Of a stretch of DNA of 64,000 nt, positions 1 to 12,121 are shown piece by piece. A program made the translations under genes and the position numbers. The first letter of the stretch is position 1. Each line of letters starts with the position of its first letter. Origin of the DNA: Candidula unifasciata (lineage: Eukaryota > Mollusca > Gastropoda > Stylommatophora > Geomitridae); the NCBI GenBank assembly GCA_905116865.2, contig CAJHNH020004513.1, positions 396,501-460,500 on the forward strand, read 5' to 3'. A model generated the notes under the pieces. The model ran no database searches. It had not been told where the DNA came from and saw only the letters and a program-made list of their open reading frames with translations.

Positions 1-189
1 GCCGTCCGAACCAAAAAAAAAAAAAAAAATAAATAAATGCTGTCCTATAAGAGTTGACAAAGTCTGCCCTGAATGGGTTAAAATATTACCATTAGGGGAC
101 CAAAGAAAGTCTAATTAAATTTATGACATTGCATTTCATCCATAAAATAAGTAAAATTAATTTCACAACAGTGGCACATTGGGCATACT

Positions 190-400
190 GTGCTAGACTT
201 AAAATGTTATAATACACTACATTCGACAGGTTATGCTGTCAATATCATGATAACCACCTTTAGACCCTAGGACATTTCCTGTTAACTAATTTTGGCTGGG
301 TCAACCTGAGGGTCAAGGTCAAATATAAAAATCCATCTAAATGCATATAGGAACTCAAGACTCTTTGGCCAGTAAATGTGCTACAACACCTACCATAGCT
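190..400 (-). mobile_element. tRNA-derived SINE, family S2, degraded
   Basis: GGCTGGGTCAACCTGAGGGT and TCAAGGTCAAAT correspond to the S2 body (GGCTGGGTCGACCTGGGAGC). The head is barely visible near 370. Confidence 0.45.
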
Positions 401-469
401 TCCGTCTGCAAAATAAAACTGTATCAAGTGCGCATATTTAGCTCTGACATAATTACTTCTGGGATTTCT

Positions 470-735
470 TCTTCTGCAAGTTCACCGGCTGAAAACTTTG
501 GCGGAAAGTTCCGGTTGTTCGTCCACCTCTGGACTCAGTCTTGTTGCAGAACTGGAGTGTTGAGTGTGCATCCATTTGACAGATCTGGCTTATTTGTATG
601 CATACGGTTAGTTCCTGGCCTCTCAAGCAGATGCACTCGGACTTCAAAGGAAACCCCTAACTGGTTGACTCTTAAACAATACTTGTTATGTAGGCAGTGG
701 GTAAAATACAGATCTAAGCAAATCTGTATGTAAGG
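470..735 (-). mobile_element. R3 repeat
   Basis: R3 is a roughly 300-bp interspersed repeat, sense taken as running toward its (GAA)n end. Blocks seen here in antisense: TTCTTCTTCTGC, CCGGTTGTTCGTCCAC, TCTGGACTCAGTC, ACAGATCTGGCTTATTTG, TCAAGCAGATGCACTCGGAC and CTTGTTATG. No coding capacity; it may be a SINE or a MITE. Confidence 0.75.
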
Positions 736-1084
736 TGCTGGCAGTAACACTTACTGCACATTTGTTTTTTAAAAGTAACAAAGTTTGATACAAGCTCATC
801 AATTACACAAATTAACTGCAGTGATTATCTTAACTCCACAGTAATGGCTGTTGAAAGCAAGTTGCTCAGACAAAATAAACCAACTGATAATCCACAAATA
901 TGAATAAATATTGGGGCAAAAAGGTTGTCTCTGAAACATGGTGCCAAACTGTCGCAGTAAGAAATAATTATGTGAGCTAATTCAAAGCTGTATATCTTGA
1001 ACATTTGATTGCATGCAAAATTTAAACCAATGCAGTACTTACAAGCTGTTGATCTGTATTGCATAGACAAGTACCCATAAAGAG
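736..1084. other. Unique-looking AT-rich DNA, nothing recognised
   Basis: No exon-like frame with splice sites and no repeat match in the window. Short minus-strand frames here lack any family motif. Confidence 0.6.
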
Positions 1085-1096
1085 CAATAAGGAAAT

Positions 1097-1306
1097 CATC
1101 ATCATCATGTAGCAGGTCCTTTGCAGAACGTCGCTCTCATCACAGTCTGCCTGAAAGAAACTCAGTCTCTCACCAGATCTCCCGCCTCATATACTTTCAT
1201 TTTCATACTCAAGGAGTCATTATATCCTGTGCCCATCTTCGTGTCGGTCGGCCCCTGCCCATCCTTCCTGGCAACATGCCTTCTGCTATAATTTTTTCCA
1301 ATCTGT
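1097..1306 (-). mobile_element. LINE group A 3' end, 5'-truncated, with target-site duplication
   Basis: Reading minus, it matches the 3' end of the copy at 12659-13021 and ends in an (ATG)n tail. The insertion is bounded by CAATAAGGAAAT at 1085-1096 and again at 1307-1318, a perfect 12-bp target duplication. It is a 210-bp dead-on-arrival copy. Confidence 0.85.
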
Positions 1307-1334
1307 CAATAAGGAAATGGAAACTTAAAAAAAA

Positions 1335-1615
1335 AAAAAAGATAAATAAGACCGTTTTCACATCAAGATGTGTCAGGCACATGATGCCAGATGCAAATTT
1401 TTATTGCGCAATTAGCATTAGATGGATGATGTGGTCATCATCTTGCTGGCTGTCTTACTTCCAGGTCAAAAGGCTAACATTAGGTCATTAGGTCAACAAC
1501 GGAGTCAAAGTCATTTCATTGGGGGAAAACCCCCACCTCACTGTAAGTCTGAACCCAGGACCTTGAGGCTAGCAAGCAAGTACCTAGTCACTGTGCTGCA
1601 GCAGCTCCCGTGCAT
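1335..1615 (-). mobile_element. tRNA-derived SINE, family S2
   Basis: The order on plus (GACCGTTTTCACATC, GATGATGTGGTCATCATC, CTTACTTCCAGG, GAACCCAGGACC, AGCAAGTACCTAGTCAC) is the antisense of the S2 body, box B and box A. About 280 bp. Confidence 0.6.
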
Positions 1616-2034
1616 AAAGAGTGTTGGGAAACAACAGACAAACAAAAGGGGATGGAATGCTTCCGGCTTGACAAATTTCTTCAGGTCCGAACCTTACTTT
1701 ATACATATATTTATATGAACTAGCAAAAAAAAAAATGCCACAACTTTTATGTATAAAATACAATTTTCAACTTTTATATATAACATATTTAGGATAAAAC
1801 AAAACCAATTACTAAGAAAAGGATTATTTATATTTTTAATAGAATAGCGTTGATTTTGGCAGTGAGTTACACATTTTTTTTTTAAATCTGCAGTTATATA
1901 ATGAGATAAGAAAATACATAGAAATCATGTTAATATTTGTTTCTATACATTTGTTTGATTCAGATGTGTGTGTGTGTGTGTGTGTGTTAACTGTTATAAT
2001 AGCTGCAATATTATAGTTGTTATTATCTTCTTTT

Positions 2035-2490
2035 ATTATTGGCTATATCTGCAATACACTTTCAAACTTCACTTTGCAAATTTTGTTTGTTAGAATATTT
2101 GCAATATAGTTTCCAACATTTACTTTCTCATACTGTTCATTATAGTATCTGCAACAGCTATCAAATTTTATTATCCCTCAGAACATCCAGTTTTCAACTG
2201 TTATCTTCAAATATCGTTCATTAGAATGACTGCAATAGTTTCCAATTTCCAACTTGCATCTTTTTTTTTTTTTTTTAAATTGCTCATTAGAATGTCTGAA
2301 ATGTAGTTTCCAACTTGCAACTTGAAAATTTTTTTAAAAATCATTATGTCCGCAATGTAGTTTCCAACTTGTACCTTCAAATACTGTACATTAGAATGAC
2401 CGCAATACAGTTTCTAACATATACCTTCTTTTATTGTTCATTAGATAATCTGTAATATAGTTTCCAACATTTTTATTTATGTATCAGAAC
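2035..2490 (+). repeat. Degenerate minisatellite, about 55-62 bp unit
   Basis: Seven or so imperfect units of TTCATTAGAATGACTGCAAT then ATAGTTTCCAACTTGTACCT. A stray unit is at 3530-3560 (ATATAGTTTCCAACTTTTAT). A 16-base T run interrupts one unit. Confidence 0.75.
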
Positions 2491-2879
2491 ATGAACAATA
2501 TTTTAAAGCTTTTATCTTTTACTGCTCAACTTCCTGCACCTCTCAGGAACACTGTCCGTCTGTCTCTCTCTCTATCTCTCTAAAACTGAAGATGGTATTC
2601 GCATAATCTCATTGAATTGTTCAAGGATTAATTTAAGAATTCTGCTTTCAAAATGTAGCCGTACGGCTAATGATGGTCTGTGTTTAAAGAAAAGGATTTA
2701 CTGGCAAGAGGACTGACTTGATGCAGATGGTCATAACTTATATGGCGGTATCTGTTGACTTAGGTGTTGGAAATAGGGCTTGTAATTCTGAGATAACTAG
2801 TTCAACTCTAGCTGTGGTCAATCTGGTAGCAGACTGTCATGTGTCACTTTCAAAAATGTTATCAGGTGCTGACATTTCA

Positions 2880-3395
2880 GAAAGCAATGGATAACTTGCT
2901 TTTACTTTACTAAGTCGCTCCTCTTCTATCTTGGGATGCAGAGGTTTGCCAGAGAGATTGCCATACTTCTCTATCAGCAGTTTTCTTTCTAGCTTTGCTC
3001 CATTCAAGTCCTCTGTCAGTCTGGGACTGAAGGATGTTGTCTTCCCAGCGGGCCCTTGTTGCCCCAAGGGTCTAGTTTCCTTGTTCTCAGCCTCTCATGC
3101 CTGCCATGGTGGCCAATTTTCTGCCAATTTTGCATACATGTCCAAACCATCGTAACTGTGACTGATCCATTCAAGTTTGTAAGGCCTAGGTTTCAAGATC
3201 CTGATGTATTGTCTGACTGCGGACTTTGTCCCTTCTTGTCATTTGGACCATCTTTCTCAGATATCTCATTTCTGAGGCCTGAAGCTGGCTTCTGTGAGCT
3301 GTTGTCATTGCCCGTGACTCAAACCCGTAGGTCAGGACTGGCACATAGGTAGAGCTGTTGACAGCCAATTTTGTCCTCTTGCCAATTTCTCTTTT
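2880..3395 (-). mobile_element. LINE reverse-transcriptase C-terminal fragment
   Basis: Minus: VLTYGFESRAMTTAHRSQLQ, ASEMRYLRKMVQMTRRDKVR and, after a frameshift, GHHGRHERLRTRKLD and a GLPGKPLHPK-like block. The Y-G-x-E-S-W-like motif and GH block are typical of LINE C-termini. No target duplication was found. Confidence 0.65.
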
Positions 3396-4019
3396 GCTAA
3401 GAAATGCAATGGATAACTACTGAACACAAAATTGCCCTTTAAAACATCCCACCCCAAAAAACACACACACACACCAAAATGATAGGGTAGGTTCTATAAT
3501 GTCCTTTATAGGTTATGTAACTAACTTATGTCTACTATATAGTTTCCAACTTTTATTATTACTTTTTAAAATAAAATTACATTCGTTGAGAACATTCATA
3601 ATAGTTTACACCTAAACAAAAATTGTAAATGTTTTTTTTTTCTCTCTCTCTAAAAGTGAGAATAGCATTCTCATTATCTCCTTGAAAAAGCAAGAGGAGT
3701 GACTTAACAGCAGATGATATCTCAAAAGGTTCAATGTCTTTTCGCAAAGCAGCAGTTTACATGCCAAGAACATTGGATGAAGCATGAAACTCACTAGATC
3801 AAACAATTGCCTCCAAGGATCTATAAAATGCCTTCGGTCGCAAAACAAACAAGTCAGAAATCTTCTGAGCTCAACCACCACACCTGTGTAATCTACCATA
3901 CAGTATTGGACTGGGGCGCTGTCAACAAAGAAAACATAGGAAGATGCTTGGTTTATAAACTTTCTAGGGTAAGCGGGTTCAAGGGGACTCAAGGCTTTTT
4001 AGTAAAAAAAAAAAAAAAA
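3396..4019. other. AT-rich spacer
   Basis: Holds one stray minisatellite unit (3530-3560) and an A run at 4002. The minus-strand 126-residue frame at 3992-3612 shows no motif and ends in poly-Lys; I do not call it. Confidence 0.5.
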
Positions 4020-4275
4020 AAGTAAAGGACCCTTTTCCACGCCTTTAAGCTTATAGGTCTAGACCTATATTTTTATAGACCAATCGGCACAAGATGGGTG
4101 AAGTGGTCAGCATCACACCTGCCACCTTTACTTCCTGGGACTGCACCTGGTACACACTCAAGGCTGGGTCGACCTGGGAGCCAAGGTCATTTTTGAAAAT
4201 AGTCCGGCTCCGCCAGCAAGCGAACCCACGACCTTCTGATCCACGGCGAGCGTCTAGCCTCTCGGTCACGGGGAC
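4020..4275 (-). mobile_element. tRNA-derived SINE, family S2, best copy
   Basis: On minus: GACCGAGAGGCTAGACGC (box A-like), AGGTCGTGGGTTCGCTTGC (box B), CCTTGGCTCCCAGGTCGACC, CCCAGGAAGTAAAGGTGGC, AAATATAGGTCTAGACC and AAAGGCGTGGAAAAGGGTCC, then a T-rich tail. This defines the family used for the other S2 calls. Confidence 0.75.
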
Positions 4276-4289
4276 TCAAAACTTGTTTA

Positions 4290-4455
4290 AGTAATTATAT
4301 ATATATATATATATATATGTGTGTATGTGTCTATGTATGTGTGTATACGTCTCTCTATATTTATGTACGTACATATGTTTATATATCTCTCTCTATATAT
4401 ATATGTATGTACATAAATATCTGTGTGTATGTGTCTACCTATCTCTCTCTCTTGC

Positions 4456-4491
<36 letters not shown>

Positions 4492-4505
4492 TGTATATAT
4501 ATAGG
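4290..4505. repeat. AT/TATG-rich cryptic simple sequence
   Basis: Alternating ATAT, GTATGT and CTCTCT runs with no gene. A similar AT run is at 26345-26374. Confidence 0.8.
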
Positions 4506-4907
4506 AGTGGCAAGTAAATATATCTTAAATAATTTGAAATATATAAACACACTTAAAACGAGAAATTCTACATATGGTGGGTGGGGGTGTTCAGCCTCTT
4601 TACAATATTCTAGGGGGAAAGGGGTCTGAGCTGCCATGTTCCAGCACCTGTGGTAGTGTATATGATTCAACCTGTTTCTTTTATCATGTATAATTCCCAT
4701 TTATGAAAATCTGAGACTTGTAAACTAACACTATCTCACAATCATTCATCTGAACAAATATAAAGACCTCATGGGTAAACATACAAATGCTGATTGTATA
4801 TAGCTGAAACAGGTTGAGACCTCATTTACAAAGCAAAGTTTCTCAAAAAAGGCAACAGAGTAGCAACAAAATATATATCCCCACAAAAATACAGTATGGG
4901 CCTTTTC

Positions 4908-5115
4908 TTCTTCGCGCTCACTGGGTGTAAACTCCGGCAGAGAGTTCTGGCTGTTCGTCCACTTCTGGACCTAAGTCCTGTCTCAGAAACCGAGTGTTAT
5001 GTGCACATCCATTTCACAGGTCGGACTCATTTGCATGCAGACTCCGACTTTGAAGGAAGCTCCTAATTAGTCGACTCTTACATCATGCTTTTGTGGAGGC
5101 TGTTGGTCTATTATT
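4908..5115 (-). mobile_element. R3 repeat
   Basis: TTCTTCTTCGCGCTC, GTAAACTCCGGCAG, GGCTGTTCGTCCACTTCTGG, ATCCATTTCACAGGTC and ATGCTTTTGTGG follow the R3 order in antisense. Confidence 0.75.
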
Positions 5116-5261
5116 ATTTCTCCTACAATGAGACCCCGGAAATCACACAGGAAGTATGGGTTACAGGACATGCAAGTTACTCAAGTTAAAATATATAGGT
5201 GAATATTGGTTTTATTCTGAGCCATTCTGTACTAGCAGAATGTGTTGTAGTAATTTAAAAT

Positions 5262-5575
5262 GACCATATCTTCTTCAAATTATCTGGCTTTTCCATGTGG
5301 GTTTCAGGACCCCATTGTGGGGGAAACAAGCACAGACCCAATGCTTCCCCAACAAGCATGTCGTAGGAGCTGACTAACTGGAGCATTCTTATAAGTCGCA
5401 GTGCATCTGCCTGAGAGGTAGGGAACCAACAGTCTGCATACGGATAAGCCAGATATGTAAAACGGATGGGCAAGCAACACTCAAGTTCTGGAAAAAGACT
5501 AACTTCCGAAAGCGGATGAACAACCAGAACTGAAGAATACAGCTGGTGAACATGAAGAAGAAGAACAAAAACTTA
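5262..5575 (+). mobile_element. R3 repeat, near full length
   Basis: Starts TTCCATGTGGGTTTCAGGAC, continues AACAAGCATGTCGTAGG, GCATCTGCCTGAGAGG, AACCAACAGTCTGCATAC, GTAAAACGGATGGGC, GAACAACCAGAACTG and ends GAAGAAGAAGAAC. It lies in inverted orientation to the copy at 4908-5115. Confidence 0.8.
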
Positions 5576-6149
5576 TCTGGGTTACAGGATATATAGTTTT
5601 TATTTTTCTATTTTAATACTGGATGTTAATGTTTGTCAATTACTTTTGAATACATTATATATGTTGTAACAGACTATGAGTTAGATTAAGCTTAATATAT
5701 TTTTAGAGTACTTTTTAAATATATGTGATAATCATACTGAGTAATCTATCTTTAGGATTATTTAGTGATCAGAGGTACTATTATTCTGTCTTAAGACATA
5801 CTTAACACCTTACTTGCAAACCTTTATTGTTGTGATGTAATGTTTAATCCTTTGTAGTAGTACAAATATTTTAGTTATTGTGTAGGCATTACTGAGTTGC
5901 AGTTGTACAGTGAATGGGCTTATGAGGACATTATTTGAACAACAGTGTATGAGACGAAGTAGAAGTTACATATTCCATGAAGTAATCAATATCAACATTA
6001 TTCTGACTGCTCTGTGCCACATTTAAATGCCCAATCTAGAAAATATTAATAGAATGCAGTGATACATTTAGCTACACTTCATCAGAAGGACTGAATGGTT
6101 CAATGTGTAGTGAGGTTTGTTTCTCAACTAACTATCAAATGCAAAATGC
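5576..6149. other. AT-rich spacer, nothing recognised
   Basis: No open frame over 60 codons and no repeat match within the window. Confidence 0.6.
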
Positions 6150-6560
6150 ACAGCTTTCCACTGGCGTGGGAACCAGCTGAAAATACATGTCATGATTGTA
6201 ACAGACTCACAAAAAAATGATGAGAAAAGTGGAGACAGGTATACTTCTGGGCATCCATGTGTGCTGGGAAATGAACAGGCAGACAGACTGGCTATTCTGC
6301 ACTACTGGGTGGTGAATTAATGCATGATAAAGCTAGATGTGGTCAAGGCCCTTTAGGAGCAGGTGGACAATGCAGAAGCATGAACAAATCATTATGATAC
6401 AGCAAGTAACCAGGGCATCTGGGCTGACATTCTACACTCAGAGAAAAGGCAAGATGGGCATATAATCAAACTGCTACTAGTAATAACAGAACTGGAACTC
6501 TGCAACGGCTGCAGAAGACGGGGTTGGAGAGCTTAAGGGAATGTCCCGAGAGTTGTCATG
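6150..6560 (+). mobile_element. RNase H-domain element relic, copy 1
   Basis: In pieces it reads HVMIVTDSQKMMRKVET, then SGHPCVLGNEQADRLA and, after frameshifts, KARWAYNQTATSNNRTGTLQ. TDSQ and the H-x-G-x-x-GNE-x-AD block are RNase H active-site regions; the C-terminal extension matches copy 2 at 37.8 kb. No reverse transcriptase is adjacent. Confidence 0.6.
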
Positions 6561-6889
6561 TGGTTCTTGTCAACTCAACTCAAATTGAGTGATTATAATG
6601 GGATGAGGGTCTGACATCTGATACTAAGTGAGCTGTCCACCACAATAAAGGCTGGCTGCAGTACACCCACTGCTGTCTCTGGGAAAACTATACGTTGTGA
6701 GGCCTTAACCTTTTTCACAGAGCCATTCTCACCCCCAGATTATTCATTGCTGTCGGTACTTATATATGTGTATAAACATCATCATCATTATCATCAAGTA
6801 TCTAACCTTCTGGCGTAAGCGATCATGCCTCATATTTTCCACAGCTTTTCAGCTGTCACTTAGTTCTTCTTTTTTTCAGCAAATGAAAG

Positions 6890-7345
6890 AAACTTGTTTT
6901 CTTCTTCCCCTTATCCCTCAAATGGGCATAGGTCCTCAACCAACTCCAAGTCATCCTATCCTTTTCTATTACATGCAGCTCATCCCATACTTCATGTTTT
7001 AGCCCCCTTCTCCCTTTTTTAGCCTGTCTTTATTTCAATGCCCCTGTGGATTCCATTGTGAACACATTCTAGTTATATTATTCTCAGGTTTCCTCAATTG
7101 TGTCCTCCACTGACCCTAGTGTTTTTTCTTCATCTACTGATTGATCTGAATTTGTTTAGGTCTCTCTCACAGCTCCACTCCCTCTATTCTGGGCAGTGCT
7201 ATTTATTACATGTTTAGACATATTAAATCAAAGTTTGTATTCTCCATGTTTCAGCTCCATACAAACAGAGCGAAATATTATCCAGTTCAGTACTAGTTTT
7301 AACTTCCTTTGCTCCACAAATTTCCTAATGCTATAAAAATTGCTC
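6890..7345 (-). mobile_element. LINE group B, diverged fragment
   Basis: The plus-strand text (CCCCTGTGGATTCCATTGTG, CATTCTAGTTATATTATTCTC, TCTCCATGTTTCAGCTCCATAC) aligns with the antisense of the better copy at 27060-27909. All frames are broken. Confidence 0.7.
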
Positions 7346-7665
7346 CTGTCTTTTTTTTTTTTAAATATCTATTTTCAGTTTCCCTTTTTTTAAAATTAAA
7401 TCATAGGTTCAAACATAATAAAAACATACACTTTACAATTGAAGCACAAATAGTTAACTGTGACACATAATTAGATGAAATGTGGGTGAGTTACAAGAAA
7501 AAAAGCTGCTCCTGTCTTTTTTTTTTTTAATATCTATTTTCAGTTTCCCTATCTTTATTAAATCATAGGTTCAAACATAATAAAAAACATACACTTTACA
7601 AGTGAAGCACAAATAGTTAACTGTGACACATAATTAGATGAAATGTGGGTGAGTTACAAGAAAAT
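7338..7665. repeat. Tandem duplication of about 165 bp
   Basis: The stretch GCTCCTGTC, poly-T, ATCTATTTTCAGTTTCCC, AAATCATAGGTTCAAACAT through GTGGGTGAGTTACAAGAAAA occurs at 7345-7502 and again at 7510-7665 with a few indels. Recent by its high identity. Confidence 0.85.
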
Positions 7666-7784
7666 AAGCATAAATAACAATAACAATAAATACATTCTTA
7701 ATAAAAAACTCAAAACTCAGCATCTGCAGTGTAGTGCTGTAATATTGCAATAAGGCAATTCCTTATTATACATTAATGTTAACT

Positions 7785-8860
7785 GAGTTTTCATGCAAAC
7801 TTTATGTCTTTCCTAATGACACGTTTTTAACGCATTCTGATCCATATAACAGATAACATAAAAAATATTTGTGCCAAGATGATATAACTAAGGATATGAT
7901 TACGACTGGAATAACAGGACAGTTTACAAAAATAAGTAAATAATCAAATGATCAATTTTACAATGTAACTTTTCAGTATGTTTTATGCTACAGTTTCACC
8001 AAAGCCTGCTGGCATGAGTTTACCACAAGGATGGTAGATTTTCACACTAGTATACATGAAATGTTCATTCAGTTTTCATGCGAACTTCATTTTTTTTCTC
8101 TCAGTGACATGGTTTAACTCTTTCTAAGTTAACAGAGAATATATTTGTGCCAAGACAATATAAGTGAGGATCTGCTTATGGCTGGAATAAAAGGAGTCCA
8201 ATTTATATCTTCTTCTTCTTCTTCTCTTCCACCTTGTACCTTATCGAAGTGTCGGGGGGAGATGTAATGTTCGTTGATGAGCTCTGTCAAGAGCACTATT
8301 AAGACTGATGTTCATTTCTGTAAGGCTGTTCTTAATGCCATCACTCCATCTTTTCCGAGGTCTTCCACTCGCTTTATACCCGTTGTAACGTTTTAGTGTG
8401 GCTTGCTGTGGCAGATAGTACCAGAGCATTCTTGTTAGGTGTCCAAACCATTTCATTTGTTGTTCTTTGATGACCTGCAAGACTGGCTTTATTCCTAGCA
8501 TTCGTCTGATTTTATGATTTTGTATTCTGTCTTTCCTTGAAACTCCTGCAGCTCTTCTAAGGCATTTCATCTCTGTTGTCACAATTTTACGTTCATTGGA
8601 GGATGTAAGTGTCCACGTTTGGCACTGATAGCATAGTATTGGCCAAAAAATAGTTCTGATAAGATTCACTTTAGTACTCTGAGGTATATTATATATTATA
8701 TATATCCAATTTATATAACCAAGTAAATGACTCCTTTTTAAGTCTTGAGATGTATATATTTTAAAAAATTGCATAATGTTGCTTCTCAGTAAACTTTATG
8801 CTAGATCCACCAAGTTCCATCATAAATTTGCTACTATCATGGTGAAATTTTAATACTGTG
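7785..8860. repeat. Older tandem duplication, about 280 bp unit, second unit split by LINE C
   Basis: Unit 1 (7785-8060) and unit 2 (8068-8208 plus 8717-8860) share AGTTTTCATGC, ATTTGTGCCAAGA, ATATAA, GGCTGGAATAA and TTTATGCTA in order. Removing the LINE at 8209-8704 and one copy of its target duplication restores collinearity. Confidence 0.7.
8209..8704 (-). mobile_element. LINE group C copy with 12-bp target duplication
   Basis: Minus-strand frame reads LIRTIFWPILCYQCQTWTL, MKCLRRAAGVSRKDRIQN, QQMKWFGHLTRM and ASGRPRKRWSDGIKN, the C-terminal region of a LINE, followed by a (GAAGAAGAAG) tail. TCCAATTTATAT is found at 8197-8208 and 8705-8716. It sits inside one unit of a tandem duplication whose other unit is empty. 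Confidence 0.9.
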
Positions 8861-10829
8861 CACACACACACACAAAAACAACCAGGATGTTCAGAGTATC
8901 TACTTCTGTCCTCTATCCACAAATGAAGCACAGGATCTGTTTTACTACAATGTGGTAGCCAGGAACTCACACTATATCCACCCTGACTCCTTTCCCTAGG
9001 GCATATGGTGCAAGACCTGGGATGAAACAGATTTATTTTTACATCCTCTCCCCATGTCCTTAAGCTGTGCTGGACTGCAGGTTACACGAGGATGGTGTAG
9101 ATATTACAAGTGCCCTATTTATAGCTGAAGGCTGAATGTGGTATCTGGAATCTGCCCTGTTAGTCTAACATCCAGATGATATTTTTTTTTTAAATCTCAG
9201 GATGGTCAACCTTTAGGTTGCAGCAGAGAAGGGATAAACTGATCGATCAGTTGATTCTCTCTACACTGTGGAGAGACTGAGGACTCCACGTCCAAGTCTA
9301 GGTTGGTTGATATGGGGGGTGCAAACTGGGGCTGTCAGACAGGAACCCTTCACCAAGTAATGTTTGACTGATAACACAGAACAGGTGTAATCAGTTGTTT
9401 AACACTTATGAATTACTGAGGAGGACACACTATGAGAGAAGCCCTCAATAATCAATAATCCAAACCACTTTAAATCTAATTTTCAAGACTCCTTGCCCAC
9501 CCCATCAATGCAAATGGTTCCCCTAAAAAAGATTATTGTTTTAAGTGATCTCTGTCCGGGTTACAAATATTTATTTACATGACGTATCTATCTGGTAACA
9601 ATATGGTGCTGTTTCAAATTTCATTTTCACTAAAATTACCTTTAAAATTCCTGCTATACCAGATCAGTAAAAACCCTTTATGAAAGTCAATAGCATCTGA
9701 ACTTTAGTGATCTAACAGTAATGTGTTTTAGAGGATGTTACAAATATTTAATTAACTGGTTAATTACCTCTCCTCACAGTTGTTACATATTATTACAAAT
9801 CATACTGTCTTAACACTTATCAACAAAACTTCTGCTTAACCACATAAGAACTTCAGTGACCTAACAGTAATGAGCCACGTGGATATTTATTGTTTCATAC
9901 TACCGATGTTAACAGATATAAACATTTGTCCTTAGCGGTGTATTTGTTGGTAATATATAACACGGCTTTTTTAGGCAAATGTAAAACAATTTAGCGAGTT
10001 TAACAACTTAACTTTAGGATGAAACAATACAATTAAATTATGAAAACTGTGAAACATTATAAACTCCACCCCCCCCCCCCCCCCCCCCCCCACGTTTTAG
10101 AAAAAAATAAGATGAGTGAATTTAAACAGAAATTACTGAAAGCAAAAAATAAGATAAAAACCAATTTAAACAGAAAAAACCTGAAAGCAAATATAAATTA
10201 ATTCATTTACAGTGAATTATACAGGCATGTTTAAAGAAAGAAAAAAAAAATAAAGATAAGCTGCATAAAAACGCAAACAATCACTTCATGATAAAAACAA
10301 CAACAATTTATAATAAAGGAATGCAATACCATTAACAGGCACAAGAAAAAATAAAAAAAAAGCCAGCAATAGCGTGACCGGTAAAATGAAAACTTCTAGC
10401 TTAAAATAATTTGTTTACAAATAAACAGAAAATGTTTAAAAAAAAAAAAAAAAAAGAATAAATTAGTTTACAATAAACCTGACCATTCTCAATTTCAATA
10501 ACATAAAACCAGCCTAAGAAATTCAAACACAAAAATTAAAAGATTACAGTTAACAGGGTTTTAATTAAAAATAATAAATTACTTGAGCACTGTCAAAAAT
10601 AAAATGGGTGAACCATTTACTATGATTTCAATTCTGTTCACATTACAGCATTTAGAAATTTACCTCTAAACTATTATCATTCTTCCCAGTTTATCAATAC
10701 CAGCAAAATCCTGAAGCTTGCACATGGAAAGTAAATGACTAAGGCAGCCATCAGGTGTTCCAACACTGACAGTCTCCCACCAGAATTGCAGCCCAGTAGT
10801 CAGTCACAAAAGCTAGCACTGCATAAGTA
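8861..10829. other. AT-rich intergenic stretch
   Basis: Contains the 150-bp degenerate repeat (9530-9900), a 22-base C run at 10070, and several A runs. No gene-like signal on either strand. Confidence 0.6.
9530..9900. repeat. Degenerate 150-bp tandem repeat in an AT-rich stretch
   Basis: GAACTTTAGTGATCTAACAG then TAATG at 9697 recurs as GAACTTCAGTGACCTAACAG then TAATG at 9849; TTTAAGTGATC and GTTACAAATATTTA at 9538 mark a third trace. Confidence 0.5.
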
Positions 10830-11353
10830 CAAGTCATCCTATCCTTTTCTATTACATGCAGCTCATCCCATACTTCATGTTTTAGCTCCCTTCTCCCTTT
10901 TTTATTTGCCTGATTTATTCTCATTACCTTTGTTTTTTCTTTATGGATTTTCAGAAAAAGCTGCTGTGATTTCGCATCAAGAATATTAAATTTTTCTTGC
11001 TTCTAATTCCGTGAATAGGACAGAAGAGAAATATTATCAGCAAAGTCCAGATCATCAAGCTGTTTTGTAGGGGTCCACTTAATTCCATTCTTGGTGTTAG
11101 CAGTTACTGTTTTCATAATCCAGTCTATAGCCAGTAAAAATAAGAGAGGCAACAAAAGACATCCCTGTCGCACACTTGTTTTTATTTCAAATGTATCTGT
11201 TAGCTTTCCCTTATGAAGAACTCGACATTTCATGTCTTTATATGTTGCCTTTACTAAGTTAATAACTTTCTGTGGGATTCCATAGTGCCCCATCAATTTC
11301 CAGAGAGATTCCCTATCAATGATGTCAAATGCTTTGGTTTCAGCCCTAGTCAT
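10830..11353 (-). mobile_element. LINE group B fragment with internal deletion
   Basis: The right part encodes, on minus, ESLWKLMGHYGIPQKVINLV, VRQGCLLLPLLFLLAIDW and LDDLDFADNISLL, the reverse-transcriptase core of group B. Around 10905 it jumps to the 3' region, so about 0.8 kb is missing. Confidence 0.75.
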
Positions 11354-11804
11354 CTTTTAATTTCTAAATTCTAAAACCAACCAGAAAAAAATAAAATACT
11401 CAAAAAGTTAACTACTGAAACCTCACAAAGAACTAGATAACAAAACTGACAGTAATGGCTCCATCAGCAACAGGTGAATGGAAATAATAACTGCTCGAGT
11501 AACAAACAATAAAAATTGTTATATTAAAATCATTCAACAAAACAATGAATACTCCCTCATGTACTAAATAAATAAACTGTGTGCCATCTCCACATTGAAG
11601 GTTGGCTACAATGTACCTACCGCAGTCTTTGGAAAAATGTTGCACTGAGACCCTAATTTATTTCATAGCATAACTCTCAAACCACTGCTCAAAAGCAAAA
11701 TCAACAACAAAGTCCATTAAATAATAGCATTAATGAAACACCTCCAGCAAAACTGCATGGACGATAAATCAATATTTTCTACATAATATCCCCCCATGTC
11801 AGCA

Positions 11805-12020
11805 TTAGTGGTTTAGGTGCTGTGAATGCACTTCATAATTCCAAGGTAGATGGTTTGATTCTAGCTGCGGCAAACTGGCAGTAGACTACCTTGCCCTGAT
11901 TTCGACAGGGCTATCGAGACCTGATAGCAAACTAATGAATGTAAACTACCGACTACATCCAAAACAGCCCATAAATGCTGGGACAGGTTATACAATATCA
12001 CGTAAAGGATACACAATTAA
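11805..12020 (+). mobile_element. tRNA-derived SINE, family S1
   Basis: The head has TTAGTGGTTTAGGTGCTGTG (box A-like) and GATGGTTTGATTCTAG (box B-like). The body has AAACTACCGACTACATCC and GCTGGGACAGG, and ends AAGGATACACAATTAACC. The same order is found at 59108 and 59488. Confidence 0.7.
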
Positions 12021-12112
12021 CCTTTTCCCGATGTGGGTTCTAGGGTACAATTTTGGGAGGAACAAAGGAGCGGATCCACTGTCCTCCTAACAAGCATGTC
12101 ACAGATTTTGAT
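12021..12112 (+). mobile_element. R3 repeat, 5' part only
   Basis: CCCGATGTGGGTTCTAGGG and CCTCCTAACAAGCATGTCAC are the R3 start. It ends near the palindrome at 12122. Confidence 0.6.
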
Positions 12113-12121
12113 TAATTAAGG

